Below, piece by piece: positions 19,992-32,995 of a DNA stretch of 64,000 nt (within the stretch, counting starts at the first letter, position 1; each line of letters opens with the position of its first letter). The notes under the pieces were generated by a model, which was given only the letters and a program-made list of their open reading frames with translations, did no database searches and was not told the origin of the DNA. Position numbers and translations under genes: made by a program. Source of the DNA: Sipunculus nudus (taxonomy: Eukaryota; Annelida; Sipuncula; Golfingiida; Sipunculidae); contig CM049314.1 of assembly GCA_026874595.1 (NCBI GenBank), positions 3,121,318-3,185,317 on the forward strand. Reading direction: 5' to 3'.

Positions 19992-22900
19992 ATAAACACT
20001 GGAGTAAACACTAACTGGTGTATATCATGCTCGAAGGATTTGGGTAACGCGTATCCCGGATTAGCAAATATCAAATGTGACAAACACTTACTCGTGTAAT
20101 CATGCCTGAAGGGTTAGGGTAACCCGTGTCCCGAATATAGCATATATTAATAGTGACAAACACTTACTGGTGTATATCATGCTGGAAGGGTTAGGGTAAC
20201 CAGTATCCCGGATATAAGATACATTAATAGTGACAAACACTTACTGGAATATTTCATGCAGAAAGGGTTAGGGTAACCCGTATCACGGATATACCATATA
20301 TTCATAGTGACAAACACTGGAGTAAACACTACCTGGTGTATTTAATGCTCGGAGGAGTAGGGTCGCCCGTATCCCGGATATTCGATATATTTATAGTGAC
20401 AAACACTTTCTATAGTATTTCTTGCCCGAAGGGATCGGGTAACCCGTATACCGGATATACGTATATTAATAGTGACAAAGATTTACTGGAGTATCTCATG
20501 TCCGAAGGGTTAGGATCACCCGTATCCAGGATACAGCAAATATTAAATATGACAAACACGTGTTGGAGTATTTCATGCCCGAAGGGTTATGGTAACCCGT
20601 GTCGCGGATATAGGATACATTAATAGTGACAAACACTTACTGGAGTATTTCATGTCCGAAGGCTTAGTGTCACCCGTATCCAGGATATATTATATATTCT
20701 ATGTGACAAACAATAACCGGTTAAATTTCATGCCCAAATGTTTAGGGTAACACGTTTCCCGCATTCGCAAATATCAAATGTGACAAACAATTATGGGTTT
20801 TTTTATACGGGAAGGGTTAGGGTTACCAGTATCTCGGATATAGCATATATTAATAGTGACAAACACTTACTCGTGTATTCATGCCTGAAGGGTTAGGGTA
20901 TCCCGTGTCCCGGATATAGCATAAATAAATTAATAGTGAAACACACTTACTGGAGTATTTTATGCCAGAATGGTAAGGGTTACCCGTATCCCAGATATTT
21001 CATATTCTCGAGTATTTCATGTCCGAAGTGTTCGGGTTACCCCTGTCCCGGATATATCATAGATTTAATGTGACAAACACTTATTGGTGTATTTCATGCC
21101 CGAACATTAGGGTAACCAGTGTCCCTGATATAAGATACATTAATAGTGACAAACACTTACTGGGGTATTTCATGCAGAAAGGGTTAGGGTAATCTTTATC
21201 CCGGATATACCATATATTCATAGTGACAAACAATGATTAACCACTTACTGGTGTATTTAATGCTCGGAGGAGTAGGGTCACCCGTATCCCGGATATTCCA
21301 TATATTAATAGTGACAAACACTTCCTATAGTATTTCATGCCCGAAGGGATCGGGTAACCCGTATCCCAGACAACGTATATTAAATGTGACAAACACTTAT
21401 TATAGTATTTCATACCCGAAGGGTTAGGCTCACCCGTATCAAGGGTATAGCATATATTAATAGTGACCAACACTTACATGAGTATTTCATGCCCGAAGGG
21501 TTAGCCTATCCCGTATCCCGGATATAACATATATTAATAGTGACATACACCTACAGGTGTATTTCAGGCCCGAAGGGTTAGGGTTACCCGTATTCCAGAT
21601 AAGCATATATATTAATAGTGACAAACACTTACTCGTGTATTCATGCCTGAAGGATTAGGGAAACTCATGTCCTGAATATAGCATATAATATTAGTAAAAA
21701 ATAACTACTGGAGTATTTCATGCGGAAAGGGTTAGGGTAACTCGTATATCTAGGATATACCATATATTATTAGAGACAAACACTTACTCGTGTATTCATG
21801 CACAAAGGGTTAAGGTAACCCGTATCCCGGATATAGCATATATTATTTGTGACAAACCCCTACTTGAGTATTTCATGCAGAAACTTTTTAGGGTAACTCG
21901 TATCCCGGATATACCATCTATTCATTGTGACAAAAACTTCCTATAGTATTTCATGCCCGAAGGGATCGGGTAAACACTTACTGGTGTATTTAATGCTCGG
22001 ACGAGTAGGGTCACCCGTATCCTGGATATCCCACATATTAATAGTGACAAAAACTTCCTACTTCCTATAGTATTTCATGCCCGAAGGGATCGGGTAACCC
22101 GTATCCCGGATATACGTATATTAAATGTAACAAACACTTATTGGAGTATTTCATGCACGACGGGTTACGGTAACCCGTATTCCGGATATAGGATACATAA
22201 ATATTGACAAACACTTACTGTAGTATTTCATGTCCGTGGGCTTAGTGTCACCCGTATCCAGGATATACCATATATGAATAGTGACAATTACTTACTGGAG
22301 TATTTTATGCCAGAATGATAACGGTTACCCGTATCCCGTATTAGCATATATTAAGTGTAACAAAAACATTTGGGTATTGCATACCCGAAGGGGTAGGGTT
22401 CCTCATATACCAGATATATCATATATTAATAGTGACTAACACTTACTCGAGTATTTGATGTCCAAAGTGTAAGGGTTACCCATATCCCGGATATAGCATA
22501 AATAATGTGACAAACACTTATTGGAGTATTTCATGCCAGAAGGTTAGGGTAACCAGGAACCCGGATATAAGATACAATAATAGTGACAAACACTTACTGG
22601 AGTATTTCATGCAGAAAGGGTAAGGGTAACCCGTATCACGGATATACTATATATTTATAGTGACAAACACTTCCTATAGTATTTCTTGCCCGAAGGAATC
22701 GGGTAACCCGTATCCCGGATTTACGTATATTAATAGTGACAAAGATTTACTGGAGTATCTCATCGAAGGGTTAGCGTCACTCGTATCCAGGATATAGCAT
22801 ATATTAATAGTGACCATGCAACACTTACATGAGTATTTCATGCCCGAAGGGTTAGGCTATCCCGTATCCAGGATATAGCATATATTAATAGTGACATAAA

Positions 22901-25900
22901 CCTACTGGTGTATTTCATGCCTGAAGGGTTAGGTTAACCCGTATCCAAGATAAGCATATATATTAATAGTGACAAACAATTACTTGTGTATTCATGCCTG
23001 AAGGGTTAGGGTAACCCGTGTCTTTGATATAGCATGTATTATTAGTGACAAATAACTACTGAAGTATTTCATGAAGAAAAGGTTAGGATTACCGGTATCC
23101 CGGATATACCATATATTCATAGTGACAAACACTTACTGGTGTATCACATGCTCGAAGAGTTAGGGTAACCCGAATCCCGATATACCATATATTTATATTG
23201 ACAAACACTTACTCGGTTTTTTTCTGCACAAAGGGTTAGGGTAACCCGTATCCCGGATATAGCATATATTAATAGTGACAAACACCTACTGGAGTATTTA
23301 ATGCAGAAACTGTTAGGCTAACCCAAATCCCGGAGATACCATCTATCCATAGTTAAAAACACTGGAGTGAGCACTTACTGGTGTATGTAATACTCGGAGA
23401 AGTAGAGTAACCCGTATCCCGGACATTCCACATATTAGTAGTGACGAACACTTCCTATAGTATTTCATGCAAGAAGGGTTCGGGTAACCCGTATCCCGGA
23501 TATACGTATATTAAATGTGACAAACACTTATTGGCGTATTTCATGCTCGAAGGGTTACGGTAACCCGTATTCCGGATATAGGATACATTAATAGTGACAA
23601 ACACTTACTGTAGTATTTCATGTCCGAAGGCTTAGTGTCAACCGTATCCAGGATATACCATATATGAATAGTGACAAACACTTACTGCAGTATTTCTTGC
23701 CCGAATGGTTAGGGTAACACGTAACCCGGATAAGCAAATATTAAATGTGACAAACACTTATTGAGGTATTTCATGCGGAAGGGCTAGGGTTCCTCGTATC
23801 CCGGATATAGCATATATTAATAGTGACAATCACTTACTCGTGTATTCATGCCTGAAGGGTTAGGGTAACCCGTGTCCCGGATATAGCATATATTTATAGT
23901 GAAAAATACCTACTGGAGTATTTTAGGCAGAAAGGGTTAGGGTAACCCTTATCACGGATATACCATATATTCATTGTGACAATCACTGGAGTGAACACTT
24001 ACTGGTGTATTTAATGCTCGAAGGAGTAGAGTCACCCGTATCCCAGTTATTCCATATATTAATAGTGATAAACACTTCCCATAGTATTTCGTGCCCGAAG
24101 GGATCGGGTAACCCGTATATCGGATATACGTATATCAAATGTGACAAACACTTATTGGAGTATTTCTTGCCCGAAGGGTTAGGGTAACCCGTATCCCAGA
24201 TATTACATATATTACATTTGACAAACACTTATTGGAGTATTTCATGCCCGAAGGGTTAGGGTAACCCGTATCTCGGATATAGGATACATTAATTGTGACA
24301 AACACATAATGGAATATTTAGTGTCCTAAGGCTTAGTGTCACCCGTATCCAGGATATACCATATATTAACAGTGGCAAACACTTAGTGGATTATTTCATG
24401 CCCGAATGGTTAGGGTAACACGTATCCCGGATTAGCAATTATCAAATGTGACAAACACTTATTGGGGTATTTCATGCGGGAAGGTTTAGGGTTACCCGTA
24501 TCCCGGATATAGCATAAATTTATAGTCTCAAACACTTACTTGTGTATTCATGCCTGAAGGGTTAGGGTAACCCGTGGCCCGGATATAGCATATATTTAAA
24601 CTGACAAATACCTACTGGATTATTTCATGCAGAAAGGGTTAGGGTAACCCGTATCCCAGATATAACATATATTCATAGCGACAATCACTAGAGTGAATAC
24701 TTACTGGTGTATTTAATGCTCGAAGGAGAAGGGTCACCCGTATCCCGGATATTCCAAATATTAATAGTGACAAACACTTCCTATATTAATTCATGCAAGA
24801 AGGGATCGGGAAACCCGTATTTCGGATATTCGTATATTAAATGTGACAATCACTCATTGGATTATCTCATACCCAAAGGGTTAGGGTAACCCGTATTCCG
24901 GATATAGGATACCTTAATAGTGACTAACACATACTGGAGTATTTCATGTCCGAATGCTTAGTGTCACCCGTATCCAGGATATACCATGTATTAATAGTGA
25001 CAAACACTAACTAGAGAATATCAGGCCCGAATGGTTTTGGTAACACGTATCCAGGATTAGCAAATATCAAATGTGACAAACACTTATTGGGGTATTTCAT
25101 GCGGGAAGGGTTAGGGTTACCCGTACCCCGGATATAATATATATTAATAGGAACAAACATGTACTAGTGTATTCATGCCTGAAGGGTTAGGGTAACCCGT
25201 GTCCCGGATATAGTATATATTAATATTGACAAACACTTACTGGTGTTTATCATGCTCGAAGGGTTAGGGTAATCCGTATCCCGGATATAGCATATATAAA
25301 TTAATAGTGACAAACACTTACTGGAGTATTTTATGCCAGAATTGTGAGGGGGTTACCCCTATCCCGTATTAGCATATATTAAATGTAACAAACACTCATT
25401 CGGGTATTTCATGCGGGAAGGATTAGGGTAATCAGTATGCCGGATATAAGATACATTAATAGTGACACACACTTACCGGAGTATTTCATGCATAAAAGGT
25501 TAGGGTATTTCGTATCCAGGATATATCATATATTAATAGTAACAAACACCTACTGAAGTATTTCATGCAAAATGGGTTAAGGTAACCCGTGTCCCAGGAT
25601 CAGGATATTGCATATATTAAGAATGATAAACACTTACTGGAGTAAACACTTACTGGTGAATTTCATGCTCGAAAGGGTTAGGGTAACCCGTATCCCTGAT
25701 ATACCATATATTAATAATGAGAAACACTTATTTGAGTTTTTCTTACACATAGGATTAGGGTAACCCGTATCAGCAATAAAGCATATATTAATAGTTACAA
25801 ACACTTACCTGAGTTTTTCTTGGCCGAAGGGTAAGGGTCACTCGTATCCCCGATATAGGATACATTAATAGTGACACACACTTACTGGAGTATTTCATGC

Positions 25901-26445
25901 CCGAAGGCTTAGTGTCACCCTTATCCAGGATATACCATATATTAATAGTGACAAATATTTGCTAGAGTATTTTATGAACGAAGGGTTAGGGTAACCCGGA
26001 TCCAGGATATAGCATATATTAGTAGTGACAATACACCTTCTGGAGTATGTCATGCCCGAAGGGTGAGGGTACCCCGTATCCCGGAAACAGCATATATTAA
26101 TAGTGACAGACACTTGCTCTGGATACGGATATAGCATTTATTAATTGTGAAAACCACATACTGGAGTAAACACTTACTGGTGTATTTCATGCTCGAAGGG
26201 TTAGGGTAACCCGTATCCCGGATATACCATATATTAATAGTTAGAAACTCTGGACTATTTCATTCCCAAGGGTTAGGGTAACCCGTATCCCCTGAATAGC
26301 ATATATTAATAGTGACTAACACATACCTGATTATTTCATGCCCGAAGGGTAAGGGTAGCCGGATATAGGATATATTAATAGTGACAAACACTTACTTGAG
26401 TATTTCATGCCCGAAGGGTTAGGGTAACCCATATCCCGTATTCAC
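19991..26445 (+). repeat. 77-bp satellite array with telomere-like palindrome
   Basis: About 80 head-to-tail monomers with consensus parts AATAGTGACAAACACTTACT, GGAGTATTTCATGCCCGAAG, GGTTAGGGTAACCCG, TATCCCGGATATAGC and ATATATT, 77 bases in all. The central GGGTTAGGGTAACCC contains TTAGGG and its complement back to back. Variant monomers (for example TTTAATGCTCGGAGGAGTAG, TATAGTATTTCATGCCCG with GGATCGGG, TGTCCGAAGGCTTAGTGTC) recur together in the same order, giving a higher-order period of about 8-9 monomers (0.6-0.7 kb) in the second half. Frames translated from it are repeat artefacts. Confidence 0.95.
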
Positions 26446-26455
26446 CACTGGTAAT

Positions 26456-27140
26456 AAATGTCGCTGAGATCTCCACTCCCCAATGTGACAGTCTTAACAT
26501 CTTTTATGGTGGCAAATAGCTGCTATTTGCGGTTGCGACTCATGGGGACCTCTCTGACAGGCCTCTGAGAACTCAACTCCCCCTGGCGGCAGTCTTGATA
26601 CTCTGAATGGTAGCAAATAGCTGTGACTTGCGCTTGCGACTGATGGGGACCACTCTGCCATGCCGCTGAGATCTCAACTCCCCCTGGTGGCAGTTTTGAC
26701 ACCTTTTATGGTAGCAAACAGCTGCTATTTACGCTTGCGATTTATAGGGACCCCTCTGCCAGGCCTCGGAGATCTCCACTCCTTCTGGTAGCAGTCTCAA
26801 CACCTTTTATGGTAGCAAATAGCTGACTCATGAGGACCCCTCTTCTAATTTACTGATATATCCACTCCCCTTTGCGGCATTCTTTACACATTTTATGGTA
26901 GCAAATAACTGCTATTTGCGCTTGCGATTTATAGGGACCCCTCTGTCAGGCCTCTGAGATCTCCACTACCCCTGGGGGCAGTCTTAACACCTTTTCTGGT
27001 AGCAAATGGCAGCTATTTCTGCATTCGACTTATGAGAACCCCTCCGCAGGCCTCTGAGGTCTCCACTCTCCCTGGTAGCAGCCTTAACCCCTTTTCCGGT
27101 AGCTTTTTGCGCTTGCTACTCATGTGGACCCCTCTTCCAG
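26456..27140 (+). repeat. ~101-bp satellite array, left part
   Basis: Six or seven monomers each with TGGTAGCAAATAGCTG, CTATTTGCGCTTGCGACT, CATGGGGACCCCTCT, GAGATCTCCACTCCCCCTGG and GGCAGTCTTAACACCTTTT. It is in the same orientation as the longer array right of the MULE (29.61-33.0 kb), so the MULE split one array. Confidence 0.9.
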
Positions 27141-28177
27141 GTACCTGGAGATCTCGGACCTTTTACATCTCGGCCCACACGAAGTCGGACCACTTCAAAT
27201 CGGACCATCACGATCTCGGACCACCCGGTCAACGATCTCGGACAACTTTGTATATCTGGCCACTACGATCTCGGACCACTTTGTGATCGGGCAACTACGA
27301 TCTCGGACCAAAGTAATATACATGTCCTGCCTGCCTAAACTGTTATGAAATTACCAATGTATTGTTTATAATACACAATATTATTTCTTCTACGCGCGAT
27401 TCAGATATTAAAAATTCCATTTGGACAAGTAAGGCCTATACGACATAGCTCAGTATGTATATCCAATCAGAACACATTTGACACACGCACACGCACACAC
27501 TCTTATACTTAATTTATAATAGTTTGTGTGAAACGCATGACACCATATTCTAACTCAAAGAGAAATTACAAATTTATTAGAATTTAATATATATACAATA
27601 TAAAAAGAGGTATGAAAACCGAAATATGAAATTTGTGATAAACCAAAAATGTACAAATGAACATGAGTGAATCAAAGAATCAGAACTGGTGTATTGCTGT
27701 TATATATCGTGAATTCAACTGCTGAACTAGATAATATTAACGAGTGAATACAGTTGTAGTTTTGATATATAGGCCTACCTAAAACAGAAATTCAAAGGTG
27801 GGAATTGACACCATATTTAAACTCAAAGAGCTGACGTTTATAAGAATTTCGTATATATATAATATAAAAAACGAGATACGAAAACCGAAAAATCAGCAAA
27901 CTAACAAAAAGAAATCACACTCATCGTATTTTACGGAGTGAAAACAGTAGAAGTTTAGATATATACATCTAACAAAAAAGTTATTTATCAACTAAAGAGT
28001 TACAATAAACTTATTTATACCAGATTTTTCTTGTACAACATTTTAAAGCCTGTACTAAACAATTCTTATTCAGATTGGAAAGGCAACACAGTTCTATACA
28101 CCAATCAGTTATCTCTATATATCTCAAACTATCCATGCCATCACAGTTAGCATAAATCCTGTGTCATTCATGTTGTG

Positions 28178-28489
28178 AAATAGTCGTAAGCTGGGGCTGA
28201 TAGAGGAGGCTTAATTGCTCTCCTCAAGGACTTTAAAGTTGAGATATCCCCCGCTTCGCACGTACTCCAAAGTTCCACTATTCTTGTCTCAGACTTCCTG
28301 TACTTGGACTTCTGGTAAGTCTTTACTTTGTTGGCTGATAGTAACTTAACCTGCAGCTGCAGGAGTTTCGCCTCATCATGAAGTTTCGGGATCAGGAGGT
28401 ACTGAGAGAGGAGTGTTCTTGATGACCTTGGAGTTTATCCGCCGATGCCAGCCTTCACATCCGTTGTTCGTTCTTATGGACATGGTGCA
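28178..28489 (-). pseudogene. MULE-type transposase C-terminal remnant
   Basis: On the - strand ATG near 28485 opens MSIRTNNGCEGWHRRIN. The RTNN-x-EGWH block is characteristic of transposases with a MULE domain. Around 28400 a one-base shift moves the frame; it then continues open for about 80 codons (LLIPKLHDEAKLLQLQ, KTYQKSKYRKSETR, CEAGDISTLKSLRRAIKPP) to TGA near 28168-28170. The catalytic DDE part upstream is not recognisable. Family assignment is from memory of the motif and is supported by the flanking inverted repeats and the 8-base duplication. Confidence 0.5.
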
Positions 28490-28756
28490 TACTTATGCAT
28501 ATATATATAATTTGTTCACTATTCATTCTTGACATCGAGCAGTTCAGGTTAGGGTACCCACACATAAACAGACTGTGTACACTGTAACTAGATCAAAGCT
28601 CTTTGACTTTGATCTTGATGAGTTTGCAAGAAGCTCAGTGCTGGCTTTATTAATTAAAGGAAAGAAGGTATATCAAAAGAAATTGAAAGCTTCGTGTTTG
28701 GCTTTGATCATTTCCATTGTTTAGTAATCACTAAGTGAAAGATGATATTCATGAAA

Positions 28757-28769
28757 TCTCTCTCTCTCA

Positions 28770-28802
<33 letters not shown>

Positions 28803-29341
28803 AATCTTTCATTATTTTATCGGTCTATCATCCATTCTTTCTTTCATTAATTCATTCAATCTTTCTTTTATTCAATCTGTCTATCATTAATTCTTTCTTT
28901 CATTCATTACTCCAATCTTTCTTTCATTATTTTTTTTCATTCATTCTTTCTTTCATTCATTCTTTCCTACCTTAATTCATTCAATCTTTCATTTATTTTG
29001 TCTGTATATCATCCATTCGTTCTTTCATAAATTCATTCCATCTTTCTTCCATTAAATCTTTTTATAATTCATTCTTTCTTTCATTAATTCATTCAATCTC
29101 ATTCAATCTCTTATTCATTTTGTCTGTCTATCATTCAATCTTTCTTTCATTCAATCTGTCTATCATTTAACCTTTCTTTCGTTCTTTCATTCGTTTAATC
29201 TTTCATTCATGCTGTCTTTCTTTCATTCTTCATCTCACACAGACGTATACTTAAATAAACGATCAAATGCACAAACTTTAGAATTATTTTTAAATTAAGA
29301 TTAAGACGATATGCGGTGAATGATTCATGATGGAGAGAATG

Positions 29342-29387
<46 letters not shown>
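28757..29387. repeat. CT, TTCA/TTCT and GA simple repeats
   Basis: (CT)n at 28757-28802, then about 400 bases of ATTC/TTTC/TTCATTCA-type tetranucleotide-like repeats, then (GA)n at 29345-29387. The outer (CT)n and (GA)n are complementary and are preceded or followed by CATGA-containing sequence, so they form inverted arms within the MULE. Confidence 0.85.
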
Positions 29388-29388
<1 letters not shown>

Positions 29389-29613
29389 ACAATAATGCAT
29401 GGAGTAATAATGTTTTAATAATTAGCATTAACATCGTTTGATGACGGAACATAGACATTTGACAACATCATAAGTCCGATCGAGGTCTGAACAGGTCCGA
29501 TATAGTGGTCCGAGATGGTACGGAATGTGGTCCGAGATCGTCGACCGGGTGGTCCGAGATTGTACTAAGTGGTCCGACTTCGTGTGGGCCGAGATGTAAA
29601 AGGTCCGAGATCT

Positions 29614-32600
29614 CCAGAAAGCCTCTTCCGGGTTGCTGAGATATCCACTCCCCCTTGCGGCAGTCTTGACACCTTTTACAGTAGCAGATAGCTGCTTTTT
29701 GCGCTTGTGACTCATGGGGACCTTTCTGCCCGGCCGCTGAGATCTATACTCCCCCTGGCGGCAGTCTTGGTACTTTTAATGGTAGCAAATAGCTGCTATT
29801 TGCGCGTGCGACTCATGGGGACCCCTTTCCCAGGCCGCTGAGATCTCCACTCCAACCCCTGGCGGCAGTCTTGACAACTTTCATGGTAACAAATAGCTGC
29901 TATTTTTGCGTCCTTTTATTCTAGCAAATAGCTGCTATTTGCGCGTGCTATTCATGGGGTCCTTGTGGCGACAGCTGAGATCTTCACTCCCCCTTGCGGC
30001 AGTCTTGACACATTTTTTGGCAGCAAATAGCTGCTATTTCCGCTTGCGACTCGTCGGGACCCTTCCGCAGGCCTCTGAGATATCCACTCCCCCTGGCGGC
30101 AGTCTTAACACCTTTTATGGTAGCAAATAGCTGCTATTTGCGCGTGCTATTCATGGGGTCCTTCTGGCGACAGCTAAGATCTCCACTCCACCTGACTGCA
30201 GTCCTGACACATTTTTTTTTTGGCAGCAAATACTTGCTATTTGCGCTTGCGACTCGTGGGGACGTTTCTGCCAGGCCCCTGAGATCTCCTCTCCCCCTGA
30301 CGGCAGTCTTGACAACTTTCATGGTAGCAAATAGCTGCTATTTGTGCGTCCGATTCATGGGGACCCTGTGGCAGGCCTCTGAGATCTCCACTCCCCCTGG
30401 TAGCAGTCTTAACACCTTTTCGTGAAGCAAATAGCTGCTATTGCGGGTGTGATTCATATGGCCCCTTTGGCAGTCCTGCCTCATGTCCACTCCCCCTGAC
30501 GGCAGTCTTAACACTCAGTGCGATGCTACTCTAATTTTTACCCCCACCAATTTTTTTAGGGTAGCAAATAACTGCTATTTGCGCGTGCGATTCATTGGGC
30601 TCCTGTGGCTAGCCGCTCACATGACACTACCCCTGCCGGCAGGCTTAACATTATTGCGATGCTACTATAAATTTTACCCCCTCCCATTTAATTTTTAGAG
30701 TAGCAAATAGCTGCTATTTGCGCTTGCGACTCATGGGGACCCCTCTGCCAGGCTGCTGAAATATCCACTCCCCCTGGCTGCAATCTTGTCACCTTTTATG
30801 GTAGCAAATAGCTGCTATTTGCGCGTGCGATTCATGGGATCCTTTTGGCGATAGCTGAGATCTCCACTCCCCCTGGCGGAAGTCTTGACACATTTTATGG
30901 CAGCAAATAGCTGCTATTAGCGCTTGTGACTCGTGGGGACGCTTCTGCCTGGCCCCTGAGATCTCCTCTCCCCCTGACGGCAGTCTTGACAACTTTCATG
31001 GTAGCAAATAGCTGCTATTTATGCGTCCGATTCATGGGGACCTGTGGCAGGCCTCTGAGATCTCCACTCCCCCTGGTAGCAGTCTTAACACCTTTTCGTG
31101 TAGCAAATAGCTGCTATTGCGGGTGTGATTTATATGGCCCCTTTGGCAGTCCTGCCTCATGTCCACTCCCCTTGACGGCAGTCTTAACACTCAGTGCGAT
31201 GCTACTATAATTTTTACCCCCACCAATTTTTTTTAGGGTAGCAAATAACTGCTATTTGCGCGTGCGATTCATGGGGCCCCTGTGGCTAGCCGCTCACATG
31301 ACACTACCCCTGCCGGCAGGCTTAACATTATTGCGATGCTACTATAAATTTTACCCCCTCCCATTTAATTTTAGAGTAGCAAATAGCTGCTATTTGCGCT
31401 TGCGACTCATGGGGACCCCTCTGCCAGGCTGCTGAAATATCCACTCCCCCTGGCTGCAATCTTGTCACCTTTTATGGTAGCAAATAGCTGCTTTTTGCGC
31501 GTGCGATTCATGGGATCCTTTTGGCGATCGCTGAGATCTCCACTCCCCCTGGCGGAAGTCTTGACACATTTTATGGCAGCAAATAGCTGCTATAAGCGCT
31601 TGTGGCTCGTGGGGATGCTTCTGCCAGGCCGCTGAGATCTCCACTCCCCATTGTGACAGTCTTAACACCTTTCATGGTAACAAATAGCTGCTATTTTTGC
31701 GTCCGATTCATGGGGCCCCAGTTGCTGGCCTCTGAGATCTCCACGCCCCCCGGTGGCAGCCTTAACATCTTTTCTGGTTTACAAATAGCTGCTATTTGCG
31801 CCTGCGAGCCATAGGGCCCCTTTGGCAGTCCTGTCTCATGTCCACTCCCCCTGGCGGCGGTCTTAACACTCAATGCGATGCTACTATAAATTTTACCTCC
31901 TCCAATTTTTTTAGGGTAGCAAATAGCTGCTATTTCCGCGTGCGATTCCTGGGGCCCCTGTGGCTGACCGCTCACATAACACTCCCCCTGGCGGCAGGGT
32001 TAGCATTATTGCGACACTTTTATAAATTTAACCCCTTCCCATTTTTTTAAGGTAGCAAATAGCTGCTATTTGCGCGTGCGATTGATGGGGCCCCTGTGGC
32101 AGTCCTGTCACATGACACTCCCCGTGGCGGCAGCCTTGACACTAAATGCGATGCTACTATAAATTTACCCCTCCCAATTTTGTTTAGGGTTCAAATAGCT
32201 GCTATTTGCGCTAGCGACTCATGGGGACCCCTCTGCCACGCTGCTGAAATTTCCACTGCCGCTGGCGGTAGTCTTGACACCTTTTATGGTAGCAAATAGC
32301 TGTTATTTGCGCTTGCGACTCATGGGGACCCCTCTGCCAGGCCTCTGAGATTTCCACTCCCCCTGTTGGCAGTCTTAACACCTTTTATGGTAGCAAGTAG
32401 CTGCTATTTGCGCTTGCGACTCATGGGGACCCCTCTGCCAAGTTGCTGAGATATCCACTCCCCCTGGCGGCAGTCTTTACACTTTTTATGGTAGCAAATA
32501 GCTGCTATTTGCCTTTGCGACTCATGGGGACCCCTCTGCCAGGCCTCTGAGATATCCACTCCCCCTGGCGGCAGTCTTTACACCTTTTATGGTAGCAAAT

Positions 32601-32995
32601 AGCTGCTATTTGCGCTTGCGATTCATAGGGCCCCTGTGGCAGCCCTGTCTCATGTCCATTCCCCCTGGCGGCAGTCTTAACACTTAATGCGATGTTCCTA
32701 CAAATTTTATCCCCTACTAAATTTGTTAGGGTAGCAAATAGCTGCTATTTGCGCATGCGATTCCATGGGGCCACTCTGTCTGCCAACTCTCATGTCCACT
32801 CCCCCTGCCGGCAGGCTTAATATTTTTGCGATGCTATTATAAACTTTACCCCTTCAAATTTTTTTTAGGGTAGCAAATAGCTGCTATTTGCGCATGCGTT
32901 TCATGGAGCTCCTGTGGCAGTCCAGTCACATAACACTCTCCCTGGCGGCATCCTTGAAACTCAATGTGATGCTACCAGAAATGTTACCCCCTCCT
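29614..32995 (+). repeat. ~101-bp satellite array, right part, with higher-order repeat
   Basis: Roughly 30 monomers of the TGGTAGCAAATAGCTGCTATTT family. Short type A monomers (about 101 bases; landmarks at 32283, 32384, 32486, 32586) alternate with longer type B monomers that carry ATGCTACTATAAATTTTACC, CCCTCCCAATTTTTTTAGGG between units. A block of several monomers repeats with a period near 675 bases (landmark GACAACTTTCATGGTAGC at 30311 and 30988, degenerate at about 31659). The array ends inside a type B monomer where the - strand Gmr1 copy begins. Confidence 0.9.

Larger units (their letters stand above)
27141..29613 (-). mobile_element. Degenerate Mutator-like (MULE) element with long terminal inverted repeats
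   Basis: Both ends carry CTGGAGATCTCGGACC followed by TTTTACATCTCGGCCCACAC and further TCGGACC units, in inverted orientation (about 27.15-27.33 and 29.46-29.61 kb). CCTCTTCC stands on both sides. Because it occupies the same position of the 101-bp satellite monomer on the left and on the right, it is a genuine target duplication of 8 or slightly more bases, as left by MULE or hAT transposons. Inside is a transposase remnant with a MULE-like motif on the - strand (28.18-28.49 kb) plus simple repeats. Not autonomous. Confidence 0.7.

Noticed and set aside
20336-26137. Open frames of 60-95 codons on both strands in the 77-bp array
   Set aside because: They repeat the monomer translation and drift with it; 77 is not a multiple of 3, and no protein signature is present.
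19991-26445. A true interstitial telomere
   Set aside because: TTAGGG occurs once per 77-bp monomer, not as tandem hexamers; no (TTAGGG)n run exists.
28742-28975. Open frame rich in Ser, Leu, Ile and Phe
   Set aside because: Translation of the CT and TTCA simple repeats.
29906-32299. Open frames with repeated NSCYLRV, STPPGGSLN type words
   Set aside because: They are translations of the 101-bp satellite monomers.
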